Below, piece by piece: positions 18,047 through 26,402 of a stretch of DNA of 64,000 bases. This DNA comes from Sinomicrobium oceani (GTDB lineage: Bacteria > Bacteroidota > Bacteroidia > Flavobacteriales > Flavobacteriaceae), in contig NZ_FPJE01000002.1 in assembly GCF_900119185.1 (NCBI RefSeq), positions 139,988 to 203,987 on the forward strand, given 5' to 3'. The translations under genes and the position numbers were made by a program. A model generated the notes under the pieces. It was given only the letters and a program-made list of their open reading frames with translations. It was not told where the DNA came from and ran no database searches. Position 1 is the stretch's first letter; every line of letters begins with the position of its first letter.

Positions 18047-18901
18047 ATGCTATTCATCCGTTTTCCGAGTATTACTGTCACCATATCGATATTTTTATGT
18101 ATCATGTCCGCCAACGCTCAACCACACCGTATTATCACCCTCGGAGGGGCTATTACAGAAACGGTGGCTGCACTGGGGCTGGAAGATCGTATTGTTGCTG
18201 TTGATGTCACCAGCGAATACCCGGAATCGATAAAAAAACTTCCCAAAGTAAGCAAGAACCGTTCGGTCTCTGCGGAAGGTCTGATGGCATTTCGCCCCGA
18301 TCTCGTTTTGGCTCCCTATGGTGATGTACCCTATAGTGTGGTTCAGGCGCTTAAAGGAGCGGGAATACCTTTTGTTGCCATAAAACAGGATTTTTCGGCA
18401 AGAGGAGCCCTGGCATTTATACGGGATGTGGGAAAAGCGCTCGGTATGAAAGACCAGGCATCGCAACTCGCTACAGAAACCGAAAGACGTATCGAAGAGG
18501 TTTTACAAACCGTGGAAGCGTCTGATAAAAGGCCGACGGTACTGTTTATCTACGCCCGGGGTACAGGCACCATGACGGTAGCAGGCAAAGGCAGTAATAT
18601 GGATGCCCTGATCCGACTGGCAGGAGGCCGTAACGCTATCCGGGAGTTCAATGCCTTTAAGACTTATACTACCGAAGCCCTGGTGCATGCCAATCCCGAT
18701 ATAATTCTCCTGTTCGATTTCGGTATGGAAAGTCTCGGAGGCCGTAAAGGAGTTCTCGGTATGCCGGGTGTGGCTTTTACCAACGCCGGAAAGCATCAAC
18801 GGATCGTGGCCCTCGACGGGCCGCTTATGATCAGTTTTTCCACCCGGCTCGACGAGGCCATACTACGGGTACATCAGGAGTTCATAAAAACGAGGGAATA
18901 A
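18047..18901 (+). CDS. hmuT: Periplasmic heme-binding protein HmuT
   Basis: The protein has 284 residues with a signal peptide ending SANAQ. The TroA/BtuF-like fold is indicated by RIITLGGAITETVAALGLED near the N-terminus. The HmuT signature GTGTMTVAGKGSNMDALIRL and the C-terminal VALDGPLMISFSTRLDEA distinguish heme-binding members from B12 or siderophore ones. It delivers heme from the periplasm to the HmuU permease. It is the first gene of the plus-strand operon, opposite the HmuY operon, and stops 4 bp before hmuU. Confidence 0.88.
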   Translation: MLFIRFPSITVTISIFLCIMSANAQPHRIITLGGAITETVAALGLEDRIVAVDVTSEYPESIKKLPKVSKNRSVSAEGLMAFRPDLVLAPYGDVPYSVVQALKGAGIPFVAIKQDFSARGALAFIRDVGKALGMKDQASQLATETERRIEEVLQTVEASDKRPTVLFIYARGTGTMTVAGKGSNMDALIRLAGGRNAIREFNAFKTYTTEALVHANPDIILLFDFGMESLGGRKGVLGMPGVAFTNAGKHQRIVALDGPLMISFSTRLDEAILRVHQEFIKTRE

Positions 18902-18905
18902 CATT

Positions 18906-19949
18906 ATGGATAAAAAAAATGGTATTTACGTAGTTTTCACTGCAGCCCTTTTTCTGGCGATCCTCCTGTCTATGGGTATGGGGGCCATGACCATATCAAT
19001 TACGGATATGCTGCATATCCTTGCCAAATCACTGGGACTTTCTATCGGGACAGCTACGGACGATCTGGCTGAAAACGTACTGCTGTATGTGCGAATGCCA
19101 AGGGTATTACTTGGTGTACTGGTCGGGGCAGCCCTGGGAATATCCGGTGCGGCGGTACAAGGGATTTTTCGTAATCCCCTGGCCGAACCGGGACTTATAG
19201 GGATCTCGGCGGGCGCTTCCCTGTTTGCCGCCCTTGTTATTGGTATGGAATCGGTTTTGCTGGTTTCCTTAGGGCAGTTTCTGGGGTTCTACCTGCTGGC
19301 TTTCGCTGCATTTGCAGGGGCGGGAATTGCAGCTATACTGGTATACCGATTCTCCAGGACGGATGGCAAACCCAATATAGCTACCATGTTACTTGCCGGT
19401 ATTGCTATCAATGCCCTGGCAGGAGCCCTGACCGGACTGATCTCTTATCTCGCTGACGAACAGCAGCTCCGCACCATTACGTTCTGGATGCTGGGCAGTC
19501 TGGGCGGAGCCAATTGGAATATCGTATTGGGTATCCTCCCTTTTGTCCTGATTCCGGTAGTGGTTCTTCCGCTCTTTGGCAAGGGACTTAACCTGTTCTC
19601 CATCGGAGAGCACCAGGCCGAACAGGCCGGGGCAGATCCGGGAAAGATCAAGAATACCGTAATCATCCTGTCTACCCTGGCAGTGGGTGCCTGTGTATCG
19701 GTGAGCGGGATCATCGGCTTTGTAGGATTGCTGGTGCCACATATCGTACGCCTACTCGGTGGAGTGGATCACAGGTTTGTCCTGCCCGCCTCAGCACTGC
19801 TCGGCGCCCTTGTGCTTACGGTTTCGGATATGCTGGCCCGTATTATCGCCGCACCTCTCGAACTCCCTATAGGAGTTATCACGGCACTATTAGGAACTCC
19901 GGCCTTCCTGTACATACTCTACAGGGACAAAAAGAAAATAACACCATAA
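18906..19949 (+). CDS. hmuU: Heme ABC transporter permease HmuU (FecCD family)
   Basis: The product is a 347-residue integral membrane protein with about ten hydrophobic segments typical of FecCD permeases. Signature stretches are RMPRVLLGVLVGAALGISGA, the cytoplasmic coupling loop GLNLFSIGEHQAEQAGADPG, and the C-terminal GFVGLLVPHIVRLLGG. The gene sits between hmuT (4 bp gap) and the ATPase fusion (20 bp gap), so the three form one transcript. It dimerises to form the inner-membrane heme channel. Confidence 0.9.
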   Translation: MDKKNGIYVVFTAALFLAILLSMGMGAMTISITDMLHILAKSLGLSIGTATDDLAENVLLYVRMPRVLLGVLVGAALGISGAAVQGIFRNPLAEPGLIGISAGASLFAALVIGMESVLLVSLGQFLGFYLLAFAAFAGAGIAAILVYRFSRTDGKPNIATMLLAGIAINALAGALTGLISYLADEQQLRTITFWMLGSLGGANWNIVLGILPFVLIPVVVLPLFGKGLNLFSIGEHQAEQAGADPGKIKNTVIILSTLAVGACVSVSGIIGFVGLLVPHIVRLLGGVDHRFVLPASALLGALVLTVSDMLARIIAAPLELPIGVITALLGTPAFLYILYRDKKKITP

Positions 19950-19969
19950 ACCATCAAAACCAAAAAGAC

Positions 19970-21799
19970 ATGTTAAGGGTAGAGTCCGTCAGCTATCAAA
20001 TAAACGGCAGGTATTTATTAAAGGATATTTCCTTTAGTATCAGAAAGGGTGAAATCGCAGCCATACTCGGTGCTAACGGAGCCGGAAAATCAACCCTGAT
20101 GAAGATCCTTTGCCGGGAAAAAAAGCCTACCGAAGGACGCGTGGTGTACGACGGGAAAGACCTGAATACCTATACGGCACGGGAACTGTCTGCAAAGCGT
20201 GCTACCCTGTACCAGCAGAATACCGTGAGCATGGCATTTACCGTGGCGGAGATCGTTATGATGGGAAGGTATAACAGCAAGCACGGAGACCACCGGTCCG
20301 ACAGCACGGCGCTCTCCGAAACCATGGAAATATGCGGTGTCAGCCACCTGGCCGAACGCTCCATGCTCACATTGTCCGGAGGAGAACAGCAACGGGTGCA
20401 CCTGGCGCGGGTACTGGCCCAGGTATGGGATAATAAAAACGCATTGTTACTACTGGACGAACCCGTTTCCAACATGGATATGCGCTACCAGCACCAGACG
20501 CTTGCCATTGCCAATGCCCTGGCCAAAAGAGGATATATGATTGTCTGTGTGCTACACGAAATTAACCTGGCTGCCCAGTATGCCGACCGTATCATTATGC
20601 TCAAAGGAGGGCGGAAATGGTGGGACGGCGCTCCGGAGGAAGTACTGACCACACGGAATATCTATACGGCTTTCGGATTGCACACTTCCGTGCAGACCGA
20701 TCCTGCTACCCTGATCACCCGGGTAACGCCGAGCAGTATAAAATATGATGCCGCAGCATTCAATTCTAACCTGTCCGAAATTTTTAACCGGCAATCACTG
20801 AAAGAACGTTTTATTGCTTACCGCGACCAATATCCTGCCAGACCCCTGTGGCATATTGCCGATACACTGGGGGTAAGCGAAGCTGATCTTGTTTTGCTCG
20901 GGCTCGAAGAAAACGTTACCATATTATCTGCCCGGCCAGATGCTATCCTCAAAGCTATCGGGGAAATGGGACTGGTACAAGGTATGACCCGGAATGTCCA
21001 TTGTCATATCTGTTGTACCGGGGTGTACCGCGATTTCTTTAAGGAGGAAAACACCAGCTGTTTTCAGGGCGAAGACACCCGTTTGAAAATCTCGACGGAA
21101 CAATGTAAAATAATCCTTGCCGTGGAAGCCCAGGGAAAAGAAAGCCTGCAGTTCTTCACTGCAAGCGGGCAGGCTATCCATAAAATTTTCCTGACCGATG
21201 CGGGTAACCGGAACGCCTTTTTAGAGCTACTCGACACCTATAAGCAACATCTCCCTCACCGGCCCGAAATCGAAAAGAAAAAACATCCCCCCGTAAAAGA
21301 GCGACGTGATGCCGAAATCAATATCATGGCCTTTCATGAAGCGTGGAATACCCTAACAAGAGCAGAAGAATTTTCCCAATTGGTAACGCGTTTCCGGCTG
21401 ACTCCCATGCAGGCACTTCGGCTGGCCCCTCCCCGAAGGGCTATGCAGGTGAGCCTGGAGGTTTTCCGTCGTACCATCACACAATGCCTGTCGGACCGAA
21501 TCCCTGTCGCTATCACTACAGGAAATGAAAATTGCCAACAGGAAAGCACAGGACAATTACACGATATATACCAAAAAGACCAGTGGCTGGAAATCACACA
21601 ATCCAACGGAAGCAATACGGTACTCAACCAAGATGCGGTTCACAGTGTATGGCATGTTATACGACCCGTACATAATACCTGCACGGATACGCTGGAACTC
21701 TATGATACCACAGGACAAATGATTGTACAGTTCTCGGGAGTACACCATTCGGAAAATCCCGAAACCTGGAAAAAGATACTCGGCAATACGACGATATAA
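19970..21799 (+). CDS. hmuV: HmuV heme-transport ATPase fused to a HemS/ChuS-like heme-handling domain
   Basis: The product has 609 residues, whereas HmuV alone is usually about 260. Residues 1-255 are a complete ABC ATPase: Walker A GANGAGKST at 34-42, signature LSGGEQ at 135-140, Walker B LLLLDEP at 159-165, and switch His196. Residues 275-609 match the two-repeat HemS/ChuS fold. Repeat one has DQYPARPLWHIADTLGVSEA and MTRNVHCHICCTGVY; repeat two has RFRLTPMQALRLA and TGNENCQQESTG. HemS-type proteins bind, store or degrade cytoplasmic heme. Where I expect the axial His of ChuS/HemS (in a TDVHxF-like segment), this protein has TRAEEF (463-468). The fusion would hand heme directly from the transporter to its cytoplasmic acceptor. 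Domain calls are strong; the missing ligand is inference from memory. Confidence 0.88.
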   Translation: MLRVESVSYQINGRYLLKDISFSIRKGEIAAILGANGAGKSTLMKILCREKKPTEGRVVYDGKDLNTYTARELSAKRATLYQQNTVSMAFTVAEIVMMGRYNSKHGDHRSDSTALSETMEICGVSHLAERSMLTLSGGEQQRVHLARVLAQVWDNKNALLLLDEPVSNMDMRYQHQTLAIANALAKRGYMIVCVLHEINLAAQYADRIIMLKGGRKWWDGAPEEVLTTRNIYTAFGLHTSVQTDPATLITRVTPSSIKYDAAAFNSNLSEIFNRQSLKERFIAYRDQYPARPLWHIADTLGVSEADLVLLGLEENVTILSARPDAILKAIGEMGLVQGMTRNVHCHICCTGVYRDFFKEENTSCFQGEDTRLKISTEQCKIILAVEAQGKESLQFFTASGQAIHKIFLTDAGNRNAFLELLDTYKQHLPHRPEIEKKKHPPVKERRDAEINIMAFHEAWNTLTRAEEFSQLVTRFRLTPMQALRLAPPRRAMQVSLEVFRRTITQCLSDRIPVAITTGNENCQQESTGQLHDIYQKDQWLEITQSNGSNTVLNQDAVHSVWHVIRPVHNTCTDTLELYDTTGQMIVQFSGVHHSENPETWKKILGNTTI

Positions 21800-21841
21800 G
21801 CAGCAAACCCGCCTGCAACAATAGCTTGCCCCTGTCCATTT

Positions 21842-22819
21842 TCAGGTCCTTACCCCACTTGGAGGAAAACCATAATAGCGCTTAAAGGCGTTCGTAAAAC
21901 TGGCCTGGTGCTTAAACCCTACCGAAGTGGCTACTTCATACATATTGTTTTTGCGCTCTTCGACGATCAGTCTTTTAGCCTCTACCATACGAAGCCGGGT
22001 AATAAAATCGTAAATCGTTGTTCCGAAATAACGTTTGAAGCCTGTTCTTAACTTGGATTCGTTGATAGCGGCCATCCGCGATAACTCCCTTTGGGTCGGT
22101 GGCGATATATAGTGCTGTTCCAGGAATTCGCGAACATACTCCAGCTTGGAAACATCTTCATCCTGCAAAAGGTTTTTCTCATCTTTCAGAAACTGGCTGA
22201 ACTGCTCCAGTTGATACATGATCAGTTCCATAACCCGGGCATCGGTAAACATGCGTTTCAGATCTCCATCCTGTTTACATTCCCGTATACCGTCGATGGA
22301 TTTCCGCATCTCCGGGGTCACATAAAGATCCTCCCCGATAAACGAAGCCGGAGTGCCCTTGTCTATTTCTCCTATGAAATTCTCGTGTATGGGAGTGCCC
22401 GTATCCACCAGATTAAAATAATAATCCCTCGAAAGTACAATGAGAAAATAAATGTATTCCTGGTCCGGTCTTACTTCATAAAACTGCCTTTGTGCCGGAA
22501 TATAACGTATATTATGCCGGCTTTGACGATATCTGCTCCCCCTCGAAGCCCCCCCTGTTTTGTCTTTGCAAAAAATAAACTGGCTCGCTATAGCATCTCC
22601 GCTTACTTCGGTCTCTATACGTACCGTCTCACTAAAATTCATTTCGGAGTACAGCAGAAAAAGTCCGTTGGTAGACAGTTGGTAGTTTTTCATATGCACA
22701 GGAGCGTGCCTGATACTTACCTGCCGTTCGGACAAACGATGGTTCGAAACATATTTTTCCGGAATATCTTCCAGAAAGAGCCACTCGTTATGATTTTCTA
22801 TCCTTGCTCTGATTAACAT
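21842..22819 (-). CDS. AraC-family transcriptional regulator of the heme locus
   Basis: The protein has 325 residues. The C-terminal 100 residues form the paired AraC helix-turn-helix (PTQRELSRMAAINESKLRTG, then VATSVGFKHQASFTNAFKRY). The N-terminal part lacks a known ligand domain but resembles the layout of PchR-type siderophore regulators. It is convergent with the hmuTUV operon, 42 bp from its end. The direct repeats at 17758-17817 are an attractive target. The upstream region (22820-22906) contains GATTCTAAAT, which resembles the words flanking the heme promoters. Confidence 0.85.
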   Translation of the reverse strand: MLIRARIENHNEWLFLEDIPEKYVSNHRLSERQVSIRHAPVHMKNYQLSTNGLFLLYSEMNFSETVRIETEVSGDAIASQFIFCKDKTGGASRGSRYRQSRHNIRYIPAQRQFYEVRPDQEYIYFLIVLSRDYYFNLVDTGTPIHENFIGEIDKGTPASFIGEDLYVTPEMRKSIDGIRECKQDGDLKRMFTDARVMELIMYQLEQFSQFLKDEKNLLQDEDVSKLEYVREFLEQHYISPPTQRELSRMAAINESKLRTGFKRYFGTTIYDFITRLRMVEAKRLIVEERKNNMYEVATSVGFKHQASFTNAFKRYYGFPPSGVRT

Positions 22820-22906
22820 GGTCGGGTAAGTTTACAACAGATCATTCGGCTAAACAATTAAAGCAAATATAACACTTTATTTAAAAAGATTCTAAATAAT
22901 AAACAG

Positions 22907-23455
22907 CTATTTATCGGAGTCCCGGAAGATCAGTTGTAATAGGGTCTCACTTTTTTCATAATAGGTCACCGCTTCCAGAAGGTTGTCAAATGTAGCACAC
23001 CCGAGTTGTCGAAGCATATTTTCTATATATGTCGTTATCTTATACACATCCCATGCCGTAGCCGTTGTTTTAATTACGATTTCCGGGGCATATCTCCCGT
23101 GACTGTAAAGAGCTGCCCTGAAAGCTCCGGAAATATCCCGGCATAACCGAAAATCATCGGATATCCCTCCATTACAGGGATCCGGCCACAAACCGGCCTT
23201 TGAGATATCCTCCAGTTGCTTTTCTATTGCGGTGCCTACATCGATAAAAGCAAGACGGATCAGGTCGGTTTCCCTGGTTTCCCAGGTAAATATTTCGATC
23301 AGTTCTTCTATCCTGCCGGCTGCCATAGCTACCTCCGGGTTTGTTTTCCTGATGTCCTGCCAGGATTTAACACCTTGTTCCATGGCTTTTACCTCGCTGA
23401 TTCTTTTGGCAAGTATCTTATGAGCTTCGAAATAATCCGATACGGTATGTTCCAT
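22907..23455 (-). CDS. Hypothetical helical protein upstream of the AraC gene
   Basis: The product has 182 residues and is predicted to be soluble and mostly helical, with no signal peptide. Notable segments are MEQGVKSWQDIRKTNPEVAM, FTWETRETDLIRLAFIDVGT and KAGLWPDPCNGG. The family is not recognised. It reads in the same direction as the AraC gene, with an 87 bp gap, and could be cotranscribed with it. Codon use looks like that of its neighbours, so it is probably a real gene. Confidence 0.65.
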   Translation of the reverse strand: MEHTVSDYFEAHKILAKRISEVKAMEQGVKSWQDIRKTNPEVAMAAGRIEELIEIFTWETRETDLIRLAFIDVGTAIEKQLEDISKAGLWPDPCNGGISDDFRLCRDISGAFRAALYSHGRYAPEIVIKTTATAWDVYKITTYIENMLRQLGCATFDNLLEAVTYYEKSETLLQLIFRDSDK

Positions 23456-23815
23456 AAATACGGGTTTCCTGTTTACAGCGAAGTAAACGACTAAAGTACC
23501 TATACACGATCAAATATAGTATATCTTTTTGAGACGTTGTTTTACTTTTCATTTTTACCATAAATAGTAGGAAATTGTCTTACATCATACCGGATGTTTC
23601 CCCGTGATCCCTGGAAACTGACATAAAAATCAAAACCCGGAGTACATTACTTCACCCCGGGTTGATTCCAAAAGAAACCGTAGCTAATTCAAATAACCAA
23701 CCTTTGATAAAATGACATGAGAACAAAAGTTGAATATAGTTTCTTCTGACAACATCAGTTTTACCCTAATACTAACAAAAACTGAACATTATTTTAGAAA
23801 ACCGGTTTTATCCCC
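23456..23815. other. Gene-free stretch between hypothetical gene and trxB
   Basis: No gene is seen in these 360 bases. The only structure noted is a weak stem at 23634-23663, described separately. Confidence 0.6.
23634..23663 (-). terminator. Weak candidate terminator downstream of trxB
   Basis: AACCCGG (23634-23640) pairs with CCGGGTT (23657-23663) across a 16-base loop. On the minus strand it is followed by TTTTGATTTTTAT. It lies about 150 bp past the trxB stop, so the assignment is uncertain. Confidence 0.3.
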
Positions 23816-24790
23816 TTACCCCGTGGTATGAACCTCCACGGAAGACAAATACCGTTCGGCTTCCAGTGCAGCCATACACCCGGTCCCGGCCGCCGTAATA
23901 GCCTGCCGGTACACATGATCTGCCGCATCCCCACATACAAAAACACCTTCCACACTGGTCTGTGCCGTACCCGGAGTATTAATGATGTACCCTGTTTCAT
24001 TCAGGCGGATATGCCCTTTAAAAATAGCTGTATTGGGTTTATGCCCTATCGCCACGAAAAACCCGGTTGCCGGTATTTCCGTGGTCTCCCCTGTGTCATT
24101 GTTTTTAACACGGACTCCCGTTACCAACTGGCCATCACCCAGAATTTCTTCCGTTTCCGTATTGAATAAAATCTCAATGTTCTTTGTATTCCGGACCCTG
24201 GCCTCCATAATGTCGGAAGCCCGGAACTCGTCACGCCTGACCAGCATGGTCACTTTTTTACAGAGTTTTGACAGGTAATGGGCTTCTTCACAGGCCGAGT
24301 CGCCTGCTCCCACAATAACAACTTCCTGGTTCCTGTAGAAAAAACCGTCGCATACGGCACAGGCCGAAACACCGCCTCCCGATTCAAGGTATTTTTGCTC
24401 GGAAGGCAAGCCCAGGTATTTTGCCAAGGCCCCGGTAGCGATGATCACCGTATCGCAGTGAAGCTCTGTGTCTTCTTCAATCCACACTTTGTGTAGCGGA
24501 CCGGTAAAATCTACCCGTGTCACCCACCCGTTCCTGATATCCGTTCCGAAACGCTCGGCCTGCTGTTGTAACTGAACCATCAGTTCCGGGCCGGTGATGC
24601 CTGCCGGGAACCCGGGAAAATTCTCCACATCGTTGGTGGTTGTTAATTGTCCTCCCGGTTGGGTCCCCTGGTATAGAACAGGGTTCATATTCGCCCTGGC
24701 GGCATAGATGGCCGCCGTATATCCTGCGGGCCCTGATCCTATGACAAGGCACGTAATGCGTTCGTTCATCGTATTTTTTTGATTGCTCAA
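23816..24790 (-). CDS. trxB: Thioredoxin-disulfide reductase
   Basis: The protein has 324 residues from TTG at 24790 or 317 from ATG at 24769. The FAD-binding GxGxxG segment (VIGSGPAGYTAAIYAARANM), the redox centre CAVCDG, the NADPH-binding VVIVGAGDSACEEAHYL and the C-terminal FVCGDAADHVYRQ are all present. The enzyme reduces thioredoxin with NADPH in the cytoplasm. A GGGAGG lies 10 bases upstream of the TTG and none lies near the ATG, so the TTG start is favoured. Electrons from thioredoxin could feed the DsbD-type exporter at 29485-31437, but the genes are not in one operon. Confidence 0.93.
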   Translation of the reverse strand: MSNQKNTMNERITCLVIGSGPAGYTAAIYAARANMNPVLYQGTQPGGQLTTTNDVENFPGFPAGITGPELMVQLQQQAERFGTDIRNGWVTRVDFTGPLHKVWIEEDTELHCDTVIIATGALAKYLGLPSEQKYLESGGGVSACAVCDGFFYRNQEVVIVGAGDSACEEAHYLSKLCKKVTMLVRRDEFRASDIMEARVRNTKNIEILFNTETEEILGDGQLVTGVRVKNNDTGETTEIPATGFFVAIGHKPNTAIFKGHIRLNETGYIINTPGTAQTSVEGVFVCGDAADHVYRQAITAAGTGCMAALEAERYLSSVEVHTTG

Positions 24791-24800
24791 TATTATTATT

Positions 24801-24806
24801 CCTCCC
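24801..24806 (-). promoter_or_regulatory. Strong Shine-Dalgarno sequence supporting a TTG start for trxB
   Basis: GGGAGG on the minus strand lies 10 bases before TTG at 24790 and 31 bases before ATG at 24769. Strong Shine-Dalgarno sequences are uncommon in this window, which makes the longer form credible. Confidence 0.5.
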
Positions 24807-24846
24807 TTCCGGGAGCTATGGTTGTGTTATTTTTTCTATTCGTTTT

Positions 24847-26298
24847 TTATGAAATATCAAAGATCCCTGCCAAACGTATATTGGGATAAGCGGTACCATT
24901 TACAGGTTCAAACTCATTCGTTGCCGGGTTATACCTGTAATCTTTGGACCAGTCTTCCCTGTTCCGGATGATCTCCCTAACAGCCCCGGCGATATATTTT
25001 ACTTCTCCGGCTTCCATAGTGGGATGCAGGGAAACCCGTACCCAGCCCGGTTTGTGTTCCAGGTTCTTTTCCTCTATCGCTTTCATGACAACCGACGAAG
25101 AAGGTTTATCAAGGCCAAACAGGTAATGGGCATAGGTACTGGCACAGGACCAGCCTCCCCGGACCTGGATACCGAAACGGTCATTTAACAGGCGGACCAC
25201 CAGGTTGTAATGCATTCCCTCAATATTAAAGGCAATACACCCGATACGTTGAGCCTGGCAATCTCCAAGATAGTTGATCCCTGGTGTGTCCTCCAGTGCC
25301 TTGTAAAACAATTGAAGCAGTTCTTCTTCCTTTACCGCCATCAGGTCGGGGTTCATCTTTTCCTTGAGCCTGATGGCCAGTGCGGCTTTTATGGTTTGTA
25401 AAATCCCGGGAGTTCCCCCGTCCTCTTTTACTTCTATATCCTCAAAATACGCATAGCCGCCCCAGGGATCGGTCCACTTTACGTTACCGCCCCCGGGGTG
25501 GTCAGGCACCTCATTCCGGTACAGTCTTTTATTGAAGACAAGCACACCACAGGCTCCGGGACCGCCCAGGAACTTATGCGGGGAAAAGAAGATGGCATCC
25601 AGTTGTTCGTCTTTGTTTTCCGGGTGCATGTCCATATGAACATAAGGGGCCGAGGCGGCAAAATCGATAAAACACAGTCCGTCATGGGCATGCATGGTTT
25701 TAGCCAGCGTTTTGTAATCCACGATCTCCCCGGTGACATTGGAGCATGCGGTAAAGGAGCCTATTTTCAGTTTACGGTCTTTGTATTTTTCCAGCAGGCT
25801 TTCCAAATGTCCTGCCTCCGGCTTTAAGTTTTTATCCGGCGGGACAATAACAACATCGGCATGGGTTTCCAGCCACGATACCTGGTTGGAATGATGTTCC
25901 ATATGGCTTATAAACACTACCGGCTTTTCTCCGGAACCCCGGTACTGGTATTTCCGGAGTCCCATGATCCGTTGCAGGCAGGCCAGCGCCCCGGTCATTC
26001 CCGAACCTGTAGTCACTAAAATATCATCTTCATGAGCATGAACATGCTCTTTAATTATTCTACGCGCTTCTTTATAGATATGGGTCGTGATTTTCCCGGT
26101 TTCACTCGAAAAGGAATGGGTGTTGGCAAAGAACGGCGCCACTTCTTCTACAATCTTCTTTTCTATCGGCCCGTATAACCTTCCGGTGGCAACCCAGTCG
26201 GCATATAATACCTTTTGACGGCCGTAGGGGGAGTCAAAAGTTTGATGCCCGCCGATAATATGTGTTTTAAAACTTTTAAAATTACAGTCGGTCTCCAT
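24847..26298 (-). CDS. Aminotransferase class V-fold PLP enzyme (cysteine desulfurase-like)
   Basis: The protein has 483 residues. The PLP-binding lysine lies in FFSPHKFLGGPGACGVLVF, preceded by the Asp-containing HDGLCFIDFAASAPY. The N-terminal GSGMTGALACLQRI corresponds to the phosphate-binding loop, and HMEHHSNQVSW carries the ring-stacking His. The C-terminal half includes VRGGWSCASTYAHYLFG, where a Cys lies where desulfurases often place the catalytic loop. The precise substrate is unknown; the group includes cysteine desulfurases and selenocysteine lyases. It ends 57 bp before the trxB start on the same strand, so the two may be cotranscribed. Confidence 0.85.
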   Translation of the reverse strand: METDCNFKSFKTHIIGGHQTFDSPYGRQKVLYADWVATGRLYGPIEKKIVEEVAPFFANTHSFSSETGKITTHIYKEARRIIKEHVHAHEDDILVTTGSGMTGALACLQRIMGLRKYQYRGSGEKPVVFISHMEHHSNQVSWLETHADVVIVPPDKNLKPEAGHLESLLEKYKDRKLKIGSFTACSNVTGEIVDYKTLAKTMHAHDGLCFIDFAASAPYVHMDMHPENKDEQLDAIFFSPHKFLGGPGACGVLVFNKRLYRNEVPDHPGGGNVKWTDPWGGYAYFEDIEVKEDGGTPGILQTIKAALAIRLKEKMNPDLMAVKEEELLQLFYKALEDTPGINYLGDCQAQRIGCIAFNIEGMHYNLVVRLLNDRFGIQVRGGWSCASTYAHYLFGLDKPSSSVVMKAIEEKNLEHKPGWVRVSLHPTMEAGEVKYIAGAVREIIRNREDWSKDYRYNPATNEFEPVNGTAYPNIRLAGIFDIS

Positions 26299-26402
26299 GT
26301 CCTGGTCATCCGTTTTTATAAATTCAACGCTGATTTACTGTCGTACTTTCTTCCTGCCCCGGTCGTTTATATTCCCGGAAATACAGCGAATAATCCGCAG
26401 TT

